43,212 nt of DNA from CAZAGT01 sp964484515 (GTDB lineage Bacteria > Desulfobacterota > DSM-4660 > Desulfatiglandales > HGW-15), in the NCBI GenBank assembly GCA_964484515.1, contig CAZAGT010000003.1:1-43212 (forward strand), written 5' to 3'. The translations under genes were made by a program, and so were the position numbers. Numbering within the stretch: position 1 is the first letter of the stretch; each line of letters opens with the position of its first letter. Positions 8,456-17,219 of this stretch are shown here, piece by piece. The notes under the pieces are model-generated. The model saw only the letters and a program-made list of their open reading frames with translations. It made no database searches and was not told the DNA's origin.

Positions 8456-8956
8456 TCATACTGAATCGTCATACTCTTCTGATGGGATGACAAGGTCCAT
8501 GAACTCCTCGTCAAAATAGCTAGATGAAGATGCCGCCATTTCCAAGTAATGATCAGGCAAGGCGGACTCTTCCAAGATGTCCTCGACGAGAAATACGTCG
8601 ATCTCTTCCTCACCAGAGACTACGGCTACCTCCTGAATTCCGGGATCGGAGAAGAATGCGGGGCCCCAAATGAGGGCCACAATGACCGCTGCGGCGAACC
8701 CCGTCGCAAAAGCCATCCGCCGAAAAGTAAGAAAACGGGATTCCGGGACCGAAATGGATGGGCTAGTTTGCGGCTCGGGCGTGTAATCCGCCGCCATCTG
8801 ACCCAGACGATCAAGCTTCAATTTCAGATCGGCTTTCTCTTCACGGCAAACGGTACACGTCTCGAGGTGCCGTCTCTGTTCCTCTTTGAGCCCTCCCTCG
8901 TCGATTACGGCGTCGATTATTTGCTCTTCATTCAGGTGGCCGTTTCTAGCGCTCAT
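8456..8956 (-). CDS. Zinc-finger anti-sigma factor with one membrane segment
   Basis: 166 residues. An N-terminal anti-sigma (ZAS) domain has the metal-binding pattern Hx3Cx2C (His30, Cys34, Cys37). A single transmembrane segment follows at about 78-102. The C-terminal periplasmic tail is strikingly acidic (EEEIDVFLVEDILEES; FDEEFMDLVIPSEEYDD). The ATG overlaps the stop of the sigma gene in ATGA, so the pair is translationally coupled, as expected for a sigma factor and its inhibitor. The acidic tail faces the periplasm next to the basic CpxP-Spy-like partner encoded downstream, which suggests they touch each other; that is inference. Confidence 0.85.
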   Translation of the reverse strand: MSARNGHLNEEQIIDAVIDEGGLKEEQRRHLETCTVCREEKADLKLKLDRLGQMAADYTPEPQTSPSISVPESRFLTFRRMAFATGFAAAVIVALIWGPAFFSDPGIQEVAVVSGEEEIDVFLVEDILEESALPDHYLEMAASSSSYFDEEFMDLVIPSEEYDDSV

Positions 8957-9600
8957 GATGTACGCTCCCTCGCCAAGGCCCTGAAGGTCGGAGCCGTTTT
9001 CAGTTTTTTCAATGCCCTGCTGAGGTGAGTCTTCGCGCTACTTTCGCTGATCCTCAACGTCTCTCCAATCTCCCGAAGACGCAGCTGGTCCACATACCGA
9101 AGTAGAAATGCCTCCCGCTCCTTTCTGGGCATCTCTTGGACCAGACCGTGGAGTTGGCGCCAGAACTCCTTCTCCTGTACCTGATCCAGCGGACTCTTGG
9201 GGCTTTGCTCTGTTTCAACAGGCCCCTCCGTTCCAGGTTCGTACCAGAAAGATCTTCGTTTCTTCCGGCGACGAAAGTCCGTCACACGGTTCAGCGCGAT
9301 ACGGCAAAGCCACGTTTTGAAAGAGAGCGGATCTCTCACTCTTTTGATACTCCGTGTCATTTCTTCGAATACCTCTTGGGTCAGGTCTTCCGCATCCATC
9401 TGATCTGCAATCCGGTGATAAATGAGGCCGAAAATCATGCGATGGTAAACGGCCGCCAACTTTTCAAGGCTCATCCGGTCGCCGGTTTTAGCATTCGAAA
9501 CGAGCTCCGCGATGTCATGCCTGTCGTGCTTGGCCGATTTGGATTTCCGCACCCGAGCAGCTGTCCCGTCACGCAAATTTGAATACAACTCTGTTTTCAC
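8953..9600 (-). CDS. ECF-type RNA polymerase sigma factor
   Basis: 215 residues. Region 2 is visible in LIYHRIADQMDAEDLTQEVF followed by SFKTWLCRIALNRVTDF, the usual ECF sigma-2 core. Region 4 is the C-terminal helix-turn-helix in LRLREIGETLRISESSAKTH, about residues 165-200. A basic extension of about 35 residues precedes region 2. The start is GTG at 9600 with only a weak ribosome site, so a start a little further in is possible. It heads a three-gene operon with the membrane anti-sigma factor and the periplasmic CpxP-Spy-like protein. ECF sigma factors of this type normally activate their own operon and an envelope or metal-stress regulon. Confidence 0.92.
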   Translation of the reverse strand: MKTELYSNLRDGTAARVRKSKSAKHDRHDIAELVSNAKTGDRMSLEKLAAVYHRMIFGLIYHRIADQMDAEDLTQEVFEEMTRSIKRVRDPLSFKTWLCRIALNRVTDFRRRKKRRSFWYEPGTEGPVETEQSPKSPLDQVQEKEFWRQLHGLVQEMPRKEREAFLLRYVDQLRLREIGETLRISESSAKTHLSRALKKLKTAPTFRALARERTS

Positions 9601-9861
9601 CTGCTTTTTAACCTTTAAGACGCCATGGGTTTCAATTTCGTCTACAAAAAAATCGCTGCCTTAGCAACTCTACCGAGAGATGGGCGCAGGACAAACGAAA
9701 TGACTGGCTAAGGGACCACCGACTATGCTAATGTCCGTTCGGCAACGGAGATCAGTCACCAGCGACGTTTCTACATCAGCCCTGTTGAATCGGCCTAACT
9801 CGACAGACATGCCCTAAAAGGTGTTGACACGTGTATCTGAGGGAAGGGGGAATATGCCCAC

Positions 9862-10257
9862 ATGAAGAAAGCGACGTTATTATCGGCAACCGTCATTATT
9901 ACGACCCTCGCCTTCGCCGCCATTGGTATCCCGACGGCAGCGGATCTGCCTGACGAGATTATCATCAAGAACGAGGGCTACAAATCCAGATGGGGAGACT
10001 CCGTGCCGTTCCCCCACCTGAGACACATTGAAGACTATGGGCTCGACTGCAGGGAATGCCATCATGCTTTCAAAGCGGGAAAGAACGTCTGGCAGGAAGG
10101 CGATCCCGTCGTCAAATGTGCCGAATGTCATAATCCTTTAAAGCGGGAAGGCAAGGTAATGAGGCTCCCAAACGCCTATCACGTGAACTGTAAAGGCTGC
10201 CACAAAGAAATGAGAGATGAAAAGGGCGGATGCGGCCTTTGCCATAAAGGAAAATGA
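9862..10257 (+). CDS. Periplasmic tetraheme cytochrome c3 (class III)
   Basis: 131 residues with a signal peptide (about 1-27). Four CxxCH haem-binding motifs are present: CRECH (63-67), CAECH (86-90), CKGCH (110-114) and CGLCH (124-128). Additional His residues at 52, 55, 68 and 107 sit where the distal ligands of cytochrome c3 lie (FPHLRH, CHH, YHVNC), so all four haems can be bis-His. Cytochromes c3 shuttle electrons between periplasmic hydrogenase or formate dehydrogenase and membrane complexes in Desulfobacterota. The gene is divergent from the sigma-factor operon, 261 bases away. GGGAAGGGGG lies 11 bases before the ATG. Confidence 0.93.
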   Translation: MKKATLLSATVIITTLAFAAIGIPTAADLPDEIIIKNEGYKSRWGDSVPFPHLRHIEDYGLDCRECHHAFKAGKNVWQEGDPVVKCAECHNPLKREGKVMRLPNAYHVNCKGCHKEMRDEKGGCGLCHKGK

Positions 10258-10351
10258 TGGAACGCCTGGATCGAGCCCAACATGGGGATGGACCACGCTT
10301 TCAGCGTTTCCTCCTAATTCAGGCACCAACCCTATGGAAAAGGAGCAGTGT

Positions 10352-11083
10352 ATGTCTAAGACCCTCTTGATCACCGGCGCCAGCACAGGACTTGGGGCGC
10401 AAACAGCTCGACACCTTGCGGGTGGCAATGAGATCTTCGTCCACTACAATGCCTCCAAGCAACCGGCCGAACAGGTTGCTGCCGAGGTTGAAAAACGGGG
10501 CGGCAAGGCCCACCTGGTCCAGGCCGACCTGTCCAAGGAAGAAGGATGCAGGGCGCTGGTCACGTCCGTGCAAGATCAGACGGCCAAACTCGACGTCCTC
10601 GTGAATAATGCCGGCGGGCTGATTCGCCGAAACCCAGTGAAGGAATTTGAATGGAAGCTGATGGAAGAGGTCTTCGCCTTGAACACCTTCTCAGCGATGA
10701 TGCTGACGTCTCTATGCGTCCCCTTGCTCGAAAAGGGAGATCAGCCCTGTGTGGTCAATATCACCTCCGTGGCGGTTCGGCACGGGGCCCCCACCGCCAC
10801 GTTTTACGGGGCCGCCAAGGCAGCGCTCGACTGCTTTACGCGGGGCGCGGCCAAAGAACTGGCTCCGACAATCCGGGTGAACTCTGTGGCACCGGGTGTG
10901 ATCGTAACGCCCTTTCACGAAAAGGTATCAACGCCCGAGATGCTGGACGCGTGGCGCGAGAACACACCCCTCAAGAAGAATGGCGAATCGATCCATATCG
11001 CTCATACCATTGCGTACGTCATTGGAAACGGCTTTCTCACGGGTGAATGCATTGATGTCAATGGGGGCCTCTTCATGCGCTAG
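10352..11083 (+). CDS. Short-chain dehydrogenase/reductase (SDR), FabG-like
   Basis: 243 residues, a classical SDR. The cofactor motif TGASTGLG is at 8-15, followed by NNAGG, the catalytic Ser in NITSVAV and the YxxxK pair in FYGAAKAAL. The C-terminus GECIDVNGG is typical of the family. AAAGGAG lies 7 bases before the ATG at 10352, which decides the start; in-frame ATGs further upstream overlap the cytochrome gene region without a ribosome site. An NAD(P)-dependent 3-oxoacyl or sugar-alcohol reductase activity is likely, but the substrate cannot be named. It lies about 95 bases downstream of the cytochrome gene on the same strand. Confidence 0.9.
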   Translation: MSKTLLITGASTGLGAQTARHLAGGNEIFVHYNASKQPAEQVAAEVEKRGGKAHLVQADLSKEEGCRALVTSVQDQTAKLDVLVNNAGGLIRRNPVKEFEWKLMEEVFALNTFSAMMLTSLCVPLLEKGDQPCVVNITSVAVRHGAPTATFYGAAKAALDCFTRGAAKELAPTIRVNSVAPGVIVTPFHEKVSTPEMLDAWRENTPLKKNGESIHIAHTIAYVIGNGFLTGECIDVNGGLFMR

Positions 11084-11324
11084 GAGACCTTCGGTGAATT
11101 ACCTCTTCAAATCCGTGGCCCTGCTGAGTTCGGTTGGGCTTTTTTCGTTTTGGCGCGCCCGCTTCATCCCGGCCTATTCCTTTGGCATGTTCATGTTCAA
11201 GCGCCCTCTCCTCCGAAAGGGGAGCTCTGCTTTGCCTCTATAGGCCCCGGCGACCACTCCTCTTGCATGAATCTTGCTTCATCCCCTCAAGGCCAACATT
11301 TCTTTGGTCCCCGAGGGGAATCCT

Positions 11325-12386
11325 ATGAAGTTTTTCGTGTTTTGGGGCGCTATGACCGCCTTGTGGGCAGCCGGCTGCTCGACCTCCGGACACCTGCTAC
11401 CGTCGCCGGGATCACGCCTGGAGCAGACAGAGACACGGCTTCTCCAACGGGTGGAGGTGGAAAAGGCGGCTTTCGAAAAAGAACGGAAAGTCTACAGGGA
11501 TCATGAGCTCGAGGCGTATTTGCTCGAGATTATCTCCAAACTTCAGGGAGATACGTCTACCGCCTCTCTTTTTCGCGTCAAGCTCATCAGGGATCCCTAC
11601 TTGGATGCCTTCGCCTTCCCGGACGGCACCATTTACATCCATTCAGGGATCCTCGCGCGGCTGGATAACGAGGCTCAGGTCGCCGCGCTCCTAGCCCATG
11701 AAATGGGCCATTGCCTGCACCGTCACGCCTTGAAGGTTGCTCCTGGTCGTATCCGCTCCCTTGAAATGGAAGCCGATCTAGCAGGATTTGAGCTCATGAC
11801 CAAAGCGGGTTACGATCCGGTGGAGGCTATCAGATTGTTCGAGCATCTGGCAGATGAACTCGAGACTGAGGAATACGTTGAACCCCTTTTGGGCGTGACA
11901 CACCCACGGCTCCGAAAACGCATTGAGCTCTGCAATCGGTTTCGGCGGCCTTCCTCGCCAACTCACGGGCTATGCCTCACGAATGAAGCGGTTTATCTCG
12001 AGAAGACACGCCGACTCATTTTGGATACGGCTGATCTCGATCTTAAAGCGGGTCGGTATGAGAGGGCGCGCAAGGGAGTCGAGAAATACCTGAAGATTGA
12101 ACCAACCGACGCAGAGGCCTTTTTCCTCTTAGGAGAAATTTTTCGCCAACGAGGGGGGTCCGGGGACCACGAAAGGGCCAAGGCTTCGTACAGGAAGGCG
12201 ATCGCCCTCAATCCCGTTGACGCGGGTTTGCATAAATCGATGGGAATGCTCTACTTCAAGGAAGGTGCCTGGCAGCTCGCCCGGAAGTCGTTCGAATCGT
12301 GCCTAAGACTTGGTCCAAACGCTTCCGACAGGGCCTATGTCCAAGGATATCTACGAGACTGTCGTAAAATGGAGATCGACTCATGA
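11325..12386 (+). CDS. M48 family metallopeptidase lipoprotein with C-terminal TPR repeats
   Basis: 353 residues. A lipobox signal (AAGC, Cys18) predicts an outer- or inner-membrane lipoprotein. The peptidase domain has HEMGH (His125-His129) and the third-ligand motif ExxxD (Glu147...Asp151, in LEMEADLAGFELM). TPR-like helices follow at about 230-345. This resembles BepA/LoiP periplasmic quality-control proteases. The spacer between HExxH and ExxxD is only 17 residues, where the family usually has several tens of residues, so a helical segment over the active site seems missing. GAGGGG precedes the chosen ATG. The stop overlaps the next gene in ATGA, so the two are coupled. Confidence 0.88.
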   Translation: MKFFVFWGAMTALWAAGCSTSGHLLPSPGSRLEQTETRLLQRVEVEKAAFEKERKVYRDHELEAYLLEIISKLQGDTSTASLFRVKLIRDPYLDAFAFPDGTIYIHSGILARLDNEAQVAALLAHEMGHCLHRHALKVAPGRIRSLEMEADLAGFELMTKAGYDPVEAIRLFEHLADELETEEYVEPLLGVTHPRLRKRIELCNRFRRPSSPTHGLCLTNEAVYLEKTRRLILDTADLDLKAGRYERARKGVEKYLKIEPTDAEAFFLLGEIFRQRGGSGDHERAKASYRKAIALNPVDAGLHKSMGMLYFKEGAWQLARKSFESCLRLGPNASDRAYVQGYLRDCRKMEIDS

Positions 12387-12934
12387 AAAAATGGAGCTTG
12401 TGCTTCCTATTGCTCGTGACCGCCTGTGCGCCATTACATCAAAATGGGGGCGTGATCCAGACCGAGGCCCAGAAGTTCTCGATTCAGATCCCCGAGCAGT
12501 GGCATAAACTGAACACCCGCCGGCACGTGATGCTTACGAAAGACGGCCCCTTCTCACAATACATCCTCGTTCAACAGCGTCATCTCAGTGAGCCCTTCAA
12601 ACATACGAAACGAAAGCTCCGACAGGGAATGCTTCCCCATGAGGCTGCGGAGGTCATCGTGGCTGAAATCACGTCCGATCGGAAGGTTCTGGATTTTGAG
12701 GTCATCGAGAACCTGCCAGCCCGTATCAGCCAATTCGACGCGTTTAGGCTTGTATTCTCGTACCGAACCACAGACGGTTTGAAATTCAAGACGATCTACT
12801 ACGGTACCTTACCGGGGGATTGGTATTACAGCATTCGTTACAACGCTTCAGACAAATGCTTCAGTGAAAAGGATATCGACACCTTTGAAAGATTCATCAG
12901 CCGTTTCGCCATCCTCGAGGGACGTGAGGCCTGA
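12383..12934 (+). CDS. Hypothetical lipoprotein co-translated with the M48 peptidase
   Basis: 183 residues with a lipoprotein signal (LVTAC, Cys15). After the signal the chain begins QKFSIQIPEQWHKL, a pattern seen in small periplasmic proteins whose domain resembles PsbP/DUF-type beta-sandwiches that start with an I-x-IPxxW strand. The rest is an alternating strand and helix pattern ending in an amphipathic helix (DIDTFERFISRFAIL). Start and stop overlap with the preceding peptidase in ATGA, so it probably works with that peptidase, as substrate adaptor or target. The family cannot be named from sequence alone. Confidence 0.8.
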   Translation: MKKWSLCFLLLVTACAPLHQNGGVIQTEAQKFSIQIPEQWHKLNTRRHVMLTKDGPFSQYILVQQRHLSEPFKHTKRKLRQGMLPHEAAEVIVAEITSDRKVLDFEVIENLPARISQFDAFRLVFSYRTTDGLKFKTIYYGTLPGDWYYSIRYNASDKCFSEKDIDTFERFISRFAILEGREA

Positions 12935-12969
12935 AGAATGCGTCCGCGACACCCTGGGTTCAACGCACA

Positions 12970-13191
12970 CTAGTCAGCGGGAATGTAAGGAACTTCGATT
13001 CCCCACCAACCCTGCTCCGTGGATTTCTTGTACGTGTCGGCTGTCGGGTTCTTGTATTGCCAGATGCTGAATTTCATATGGTCCCAGTTCTTAAACTGCG
13101 TATCGTGTTGCCACAACTCGGACCGCGTCGCTGCGGTGCCGCAGCCAAACAAAAGCGAACTTAACAAGAGTATGCCGATTAATTTCTTCAT
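12970..13191 (-). CDS. Small lipoprotein, 73 residues
   Basis: MKKLIGILLL begins a clear lipoprotein signal with lipobox LFGC (Cys17). The mature part is about 57 residues, rich in Trp, Tyr and Lys (RSELWQHDTQFKNWDHMKFSIW). AGGAGG lies about 7 bases before the ATG at 13191, which is why this start is preferred over the one 33 bases further upstream. It is convergent with the lipoprotein gene at 12383, with 35 bases between the stops. The family resembles small Trp-rich envelope lipoproteins often found singly in deltaproteobacteria; function is unknown. Confidence 0.8.
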   Translation of the reverse strand: MKKLIGILLLSSLLFGCGTAATRSELWQHDTQFKNWDHMKFSIWQYKNPTADTYKKSTEQGWWGIEVPYIPAD

Positions 13192-13718
13192 ATCATCTTC
13201 CTCCTGATCCGATTCCCTATCCAATTAGCCTGCTCCCAACCTCAACAAACCGTCGCTCCCGAAACCCTATTGCCGCACCTAGGGACGATTATACTCTAGC
13301 GCATTGGCCCTTGGCCGCAAAGCGAAAAGCGCTTGAAAACCGTCCGCTCGTAAATTCGACTTAGAGAAAATGCCATCCTCTTAGGCATCCTGATATCTCG
13401 AAGCCGGCAGTAGACGTGCAAAGGGTTCATATGGTGCTCAAGGATTGCTCTCATCGTTGGCAGTCAGGACCTTTCATTTTACGAAAGAGATGTATGGTCC
13501 CTCAGCGAAGATCGTGCCGATATGACCATCAAAGATATTTCTACCTATCTTCAGCTAGTTACATGTGATGGCGTCACGAGGAGGCATAGGGATGTTCCAC
13601 CGGAATACCGTCTTTTTAAGAAATCGAATCACCTGAATTGGTAGAACTTTACACTCTTGCGGCATGCAAATGGAGTGAGGGTATGTAAAAGGCTTTCACT
13701 TCATTTGAGCGAAAACGC
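13192..13718. other. 527-base intergenic region without a gene
   Basis: This holds the upstream region of the small lipoprotein gene. A perfect 7-bp hairpin at its far end (TTGAGCG, AAAA, CGCTCAA at 13705-13722) overlaps the stop codon of the methyltransferase gene; it lacks a T tract. I see no other structure. Confidence 0.5.
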
Positions 13719-14444
13719 TCAATGTCCGTCGCCCGTGATCTCTTTTCCGTTGTCAAGAGCAGTTCTTTTTCTGAACCAATACCACGCGGAGCCGGACCAC
13801 TTTTCTTCACCGAATTCGATTCGAGTCAATTCAAAACGATCACTAAACAAAGTCTTGACCTCTTCCGGTGTCAAGCCCCTTGACCGGCCTCGATGAGGTT
13901 GCGGCAGCCAGGCATAGAGCATGAATGGACTGCCGGTTCCAAGCAAGCGCTCCAATCCGGTGACGTATGGATCACGGCCCTCTTCGGGCAGCGTAAATAG
14001 ACAACCTATATCCAATGCAAAATCATAGGGTCCGTTCAGGTCCCGTAAATCAGTGACGTCACCCACCCGAAAGTCGATAGTGAGACCCAGCCTGGCCGCT
14101 TTGCGGCGGGCAGTGCGGATCGCCTTGACAGAGAAATCGACCCCGCTTACCTCCCATCCGTGCTTGGCCATGGTAATGGCATTGGTCCCTGTGCCGCAGC
14201 CGAGATCCAGCGCCCTTCCCGGCCTGGACGTAGACAAAAAGGCCATCACCTCCGGTGGTGTCACGTTGGTGTCCCAGGGAGTGCGGCCGATCCAGTAACG
14301 CCATTCGAAAGACCACCAACTCGGATTCAACAGGTTGAATCCGGCGTTTCGCAAGAGAGACTTTATATTAGAGGACTTCAAGGCTTGCTCAGGGTTGGGA
14401 CTATTTGTAGGAGAGTATCGGCCACGATCTTTGGCGAGCAACAA
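13719..14444 (-). CDS. Class I SAM-dependent methyltransferase
   Basis: Up to 241 residues. Motif I is LDLGCGTGTNA and motif II region follows as VSGVDFSVKAIRTAR, then a VGDVTDL acidic strand and FALDIGCLFTLP, all standard for class I methyltransferases. The N-terminal segment NPSWWSFEWRYWIGRTPWD is conserved in a group of stand-alone methyltransferases of the thiopurine/tellurite-resistance type. The start is uncertain: only TTG codons (14444, or 14381) precede motif I, and no clear ribosome site is seen. With the 14444 start it overlaps the HAD phosphatase by 44 bases, so the two genes are probably one transcript. Substrate unknown. Confidence 0.82.
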   Translation of the reverse strand: MLLAKDRGRYSPTNSPNPEQALKSSNIKSLLRNAGFNLLNPSWWSFEWRYWIGRTPWDTNVTPPEVMAFLSTSRPGRALDLGCGTGTNAITMAKHGWEVSGVDFSVKAIRTARRKAARLGLTIDFRVGDVTDLRDLNGPYDFALDIGCLFTLPEEGRDPYVTGLERLLGTGSPFMLYAWLPQPHRGRSRGLTPEEVKTLFSDRFELTRIEFGEEKWSGSAWYWFRKRTALDNGKEITGDGH

Positions 14445-15066
14445 GCTTTAGAGGCGTGGTGGGTTCGACGGCGCAGGGGTTCCCGACCATCTCAAGGAGC
14501 GGAATATCGGCTTGATGATTACCGTAAGCGTAAGACTTGCGCATATCGATTCCCGCCTCTCCAATCAGTTTCATGATGAGGCGTTTCTTGTTTTCCCCAA
14601 CGCACACGGGCCCCTTTGATCTTCCGGTTAACAGCCCGTCTTCACCCACCTCCAAATCGGTGCACACGAGGTGATCAAACCCGAGGTTTTTCACGACGGG
14701 CTCCAAATAGTATCTTAGCGACCCGGATATCAGGACCAGCAGATGATTTTCTTTCTTGTGGTATTTCAGCCTGGCGAGCATCCGAGGCGAGAGATAGGGT
14801 TTCAAATAGATTCTATAGAATTCATCCGCATCCCCTTCAAAGTCGGCCAACCTTCGGCTCCTATAAAACGACAACAATACCTTGACCATCCGTTCTTCGG
14901 AGATCAGATGCACCCGGTAGAAGACATTGGCTATCAATACCTTGAGGAAAAAGCCAAGGGGTAACATCCGGTGATCCTTTAGCCACTTGAAACCCATCTT
15001 ACCGCTTTCCACTTCAACCAGGGTCTTGTCGAAATCGAAAAGCGCAGCAATGCGATCCTGCTTCAT
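14401..15066 (-). CDS. HAD-IB family phosphatase (SerB-like)
   Basis: 221 residues. Catalytic motif I DFDKT (Asp11, Asp13), motif II Ser in VLISGS, a conserved Lys in ENKKRL, and motif III GNHQAD, where GN replaces the more common GD. A helical cap (about 25-95) lies between motifs I and II, as in HAD-IB enzymes such as phosphoserine phosphatase and in the phosphatase domain of some acyltransferase fusions. The ATG at 15066 is preceded by AAGGGATGAG. The substrate is probably a small phosphomonoester. It overlaps the following methyltransferase gene. Confidence 0.87.
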   Translation of the reverse strand: MKQDRIAALFDFDKTLVEVESGKMGFKWLKDHRMLPLGFFLKVLIANVFYRVHLISEERMVKVLLSFYRSRRLADFEGDADEFYRIYLKPYLSPRMLARLKYHKKENHLLVLISGSLRYYLEPVVKNLGFDHLVCTDLEVGEDGLLTGRSKGPVCVGENKKRLIMKLIGEAGIDMRKSYAYGNHQADIPLLEMVGNPCAVEPTTPLKLVARQRSWPILSYK

Positions 15067-15187
15067 CTCATCCCTTATCTCCGATCCTTTCAAAGGTCAC
15101 AACCTCAGATCACTCCTCACGCTAAATAATAATTCTTTACGTCATGAAAACAAATGCCTGCACGTCGCCCAAGCCTGCGAGTTAAAG

Positions 15188-15486
15188 GCCCAGTAACATT
15201 TTAGATTCTTGAAACGCGTCGGCACTTCGTCCGTCGGGTCATGGGGGTCTCTTTTCAAAAACGAGGAATTGAGTGCGAGGTCTCGGTGTAAGGCGCTACC
15301 CGAGGCGGCCGAACGGCCACCGCGGAATATGCTCAGCTGAGTGCCTGTGCGCATTCTCCCAATCTGCGTCGGCCGCCTTGCTTGGCAGCTTCTTCCGCGT
15401 TCGAGCGGGTAACGTTTCGTTTTTGAAAAGAGACCCCCACGGCCCGACGTCAGCTTGTTCTAGAGATCTAAAATGATACAAGGCCC
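15188..15486. mobile_element. Fold-back (MITE-like) inverted repeat element
   Basis: The arms 15232-15263 and 15418-15449 are inverted copies over 32 bases with two mismatches; each carries GGGGGTCTCTTTTCAAAAACG. Outside them the similarity continues with CATTTTAGAT at 15198-15207 and its inverse at 15464-15473, and with GGCC near both ends. Inside, GGCGGCCGA is present on one side and its inverse on the other. The whole 0.3 kb can therefore fold as one long imperfect hairpin. No gene is seen in it. Chance frames on each strand encode the same SFLKRDPH peptide because of the inversion. Confidence 0.7.
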
Positions 15487-15677
15487 AAAGGGCAAGAACT
15501 CCCTCTGTGGAAGGGGCACCCTACCACATCCCATCGACTCAGACAATTCGCCTTTGCGTGATTCTGAGCCCGTTGACAAGCCCTTTAGCGGTCCGCGTCG
15601 TGCGTCATGGGGACATGTTGTCGGAAAAGGAGAATGAGGGATCTTACAGGGGCGAAGTCTTTGAGGTTGGGGGAATG

Positions 15678-17219
15678 CTAGTCTTTCCGTTCGCCTTCGG
15701 ATCGGTCGAGCATCGCGATCAAGAGTGCGACGATTTCGTCATCCAACTTTCCTTGGGCTGCCTCTTCTTTCAGGATTCCGGTGGCCTCTTCCGTGGTCAT
15801 CGCCTTTCGATAAGGCCTGTCTGAAGTGAGCGCGTCGTATATGTCGACCACGTTCATGATCCTGGCCGTGACTGCGATCTCACTTCCCTTCAACCCATCC
15901 GGATACCCGGAACCGTCAATTTTTTCGTGGTGATGACGAATGATATCGAGAGCTTCACCCAAGTTATGAGCCAGCGGCAGACAAATCTCATAGCCTGCAT
16001 CAGGATGCCCCTTCATGACATCCCACTCCTCATCATCGAGTAGTCCGGGCTTGTTGAGGATCTCGGCCGAAACCCCGATCTTTCCGATGTCATGAAGTAT
16101 CCCCCCGATTCGCAGCGCCTCAATCTGTGTTTCGGGAAGCCCCATCTTTCGACCAAGTCCTACCGCCAGGCTCGCTACTCTCAGAATATGCCCCTGGGTG
16201 TAAGCATCCTTGGCCTCAACCGCCTTTGCTAATGAAATCAAAACATTCTCAATTGTTGTCAGGCTGTTATTGAGCCTTTTGACCCTCGTCAGCGATTTGA
16301 CCCTTGCCATCAGTTCCGTCTTGTTGGGGGGTTTCGTCAGAAAGTCGTCTGCGCCCGCCTCGATGGCCTTGATTTTCGCCTCGGAATCATCAAGGGCCGT
16401 GACCATCACGACCGGAATAAGCCTGGTTGACTCGCTCTGTTTTAGCCGACGGCAGACCTCAAAGCCGTCCATCCCTGGCATCATGATATCTAGAAGCACC
16501 AGATCCAGGTCGATCTTTTTCGACATTGAAAGTGCCTCGGCCCCGCTCGATGCGGTCACGATATCGTATTCTTTCTGTAACAGCGCCTTCAGCAGTTTCA
16601 AATTGCGAGCGTCGTCGTCTACGGCCAGGACTTTGGGTCTAATCTCCGCTACTTGAGCGGTGTCCGCCTCCAGGCAGTGAACCCGGTTCCTACCCCTGAT
16701 TTTGGCCTGCAGGAGCGCTTCATGAGCCTTTGCCAGGAGACCTTCCGTGCTATTGGCGTCGTCGGGGCAAGTGGCGAGGCCAATGCTCACTGTAGGATCA
16801 CCACCCGTCATCTCTTCGACCCGCTGCCTGATTCTTTCCAGCGGGAGGAGGGCCGAGTCCTTGTCGCACTTGCTCAATGCCACTGCAATCACGTCGCCCG
16901 AATACCTTGCTGCCAGATCGACCTGCCTGATTTGATCCAAGACGATGTCGGCGATCCGTTTCAAGAGCCGATCCGCCTCAACGGGGTTGTGCCGCTGGTT
17001 GTACCTGGCAAAAAGATCAACATCTATCAACCCCAGGGCGAGGGTCTCGCCGTGTCTTTCAGATCGCTTGAGTTCTCGCTCCAGGGATACTCTGAAAAAG
17101 CCATGGTTAAACAGGCTGGTCAAACTGTCATAGAAGTGTGAATGGATTTCATTTTCGTATTCACTTGCCAGCCCCGTATCCGTCAACATGCCGTCAACCC
17201 TCTTATAGAACGGATTCAA
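15678..17219 (-). CDS. Degenerate GGDEF - receiver - HD-GYP c-di-GMP protein
   Basis: 513 residues in an unusual order. A GGDEF domain (about 30-180) has SGDVI (107-111) in place of GGDEF, so cyclase activity is unlikely, but an RxxD inhibitory site (Arg98-Asp101) sits exactly five residues before it, so c-di-GMP binding is possible. A receiver domain (about 196-310) has DDD, Asp244 in LLDIMMPG and Lys in TKPP. An HD-GYP domain (about 325-500) has HD (376-377), HHHEK and GYP (438-440), the signature of c-di-GMP hydrolysis. Expected role: phosphorylation- and c-di-GMP-regulated phosphodiesterase in the cytoplasm. No cognate kinase is adjacent. The start is ATG at 17219. Confidence 0.92.
   Translation of the reverse strand: MNPFYKRVDGMLTDTGLASEYENEIHSHFYDSLTSLFNHGFFRVSLERELKRSERHGETLALGLIDVDLFARYNQRHNPVEADRLLKRIADIVLDQIRQVDLAARYSGDVIAVALSKCDKDSALLPLERIRQRVEEMTGGDPTVSIGLATCPDDANSTEGLLAKAHEALLQAKIRGRNRVHCLEADTAQVAEIRPKVLAVDDDARNLKLLKALLQKEYDIVTASSGAEALSMSKKIDLDLVLLDIMMPGMDGFEVCRRLKQSESTRLIPVVMVTALDDSEAKIKAIEAGADDFLTKPPNKTELMARVKSLTRVKRLNNSLTTIENVLISLAKAVEAKDAYTQGHILRVASLAVGLGRKMGLPETQIEALRIGGILHDIGKIGVSAEILNKPGLLDDEEWDVMKGHPDAGYEICLPLAHNLGEALDIIRHHHEKIDGSGYPDGLKGSEIAVTARIMNVVDIYDALTSDRPYRKAMTTEEATGILKEEAAQGKLDDEIVALLIAMLDRSEGERKD

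Noticed and set aside
15142..15476. Two short frames with the shared peptide SFLKRDPH as a gene family
   Set aside because: The shared peptide comes from the inverted repeat arms; the frames have no start signals.
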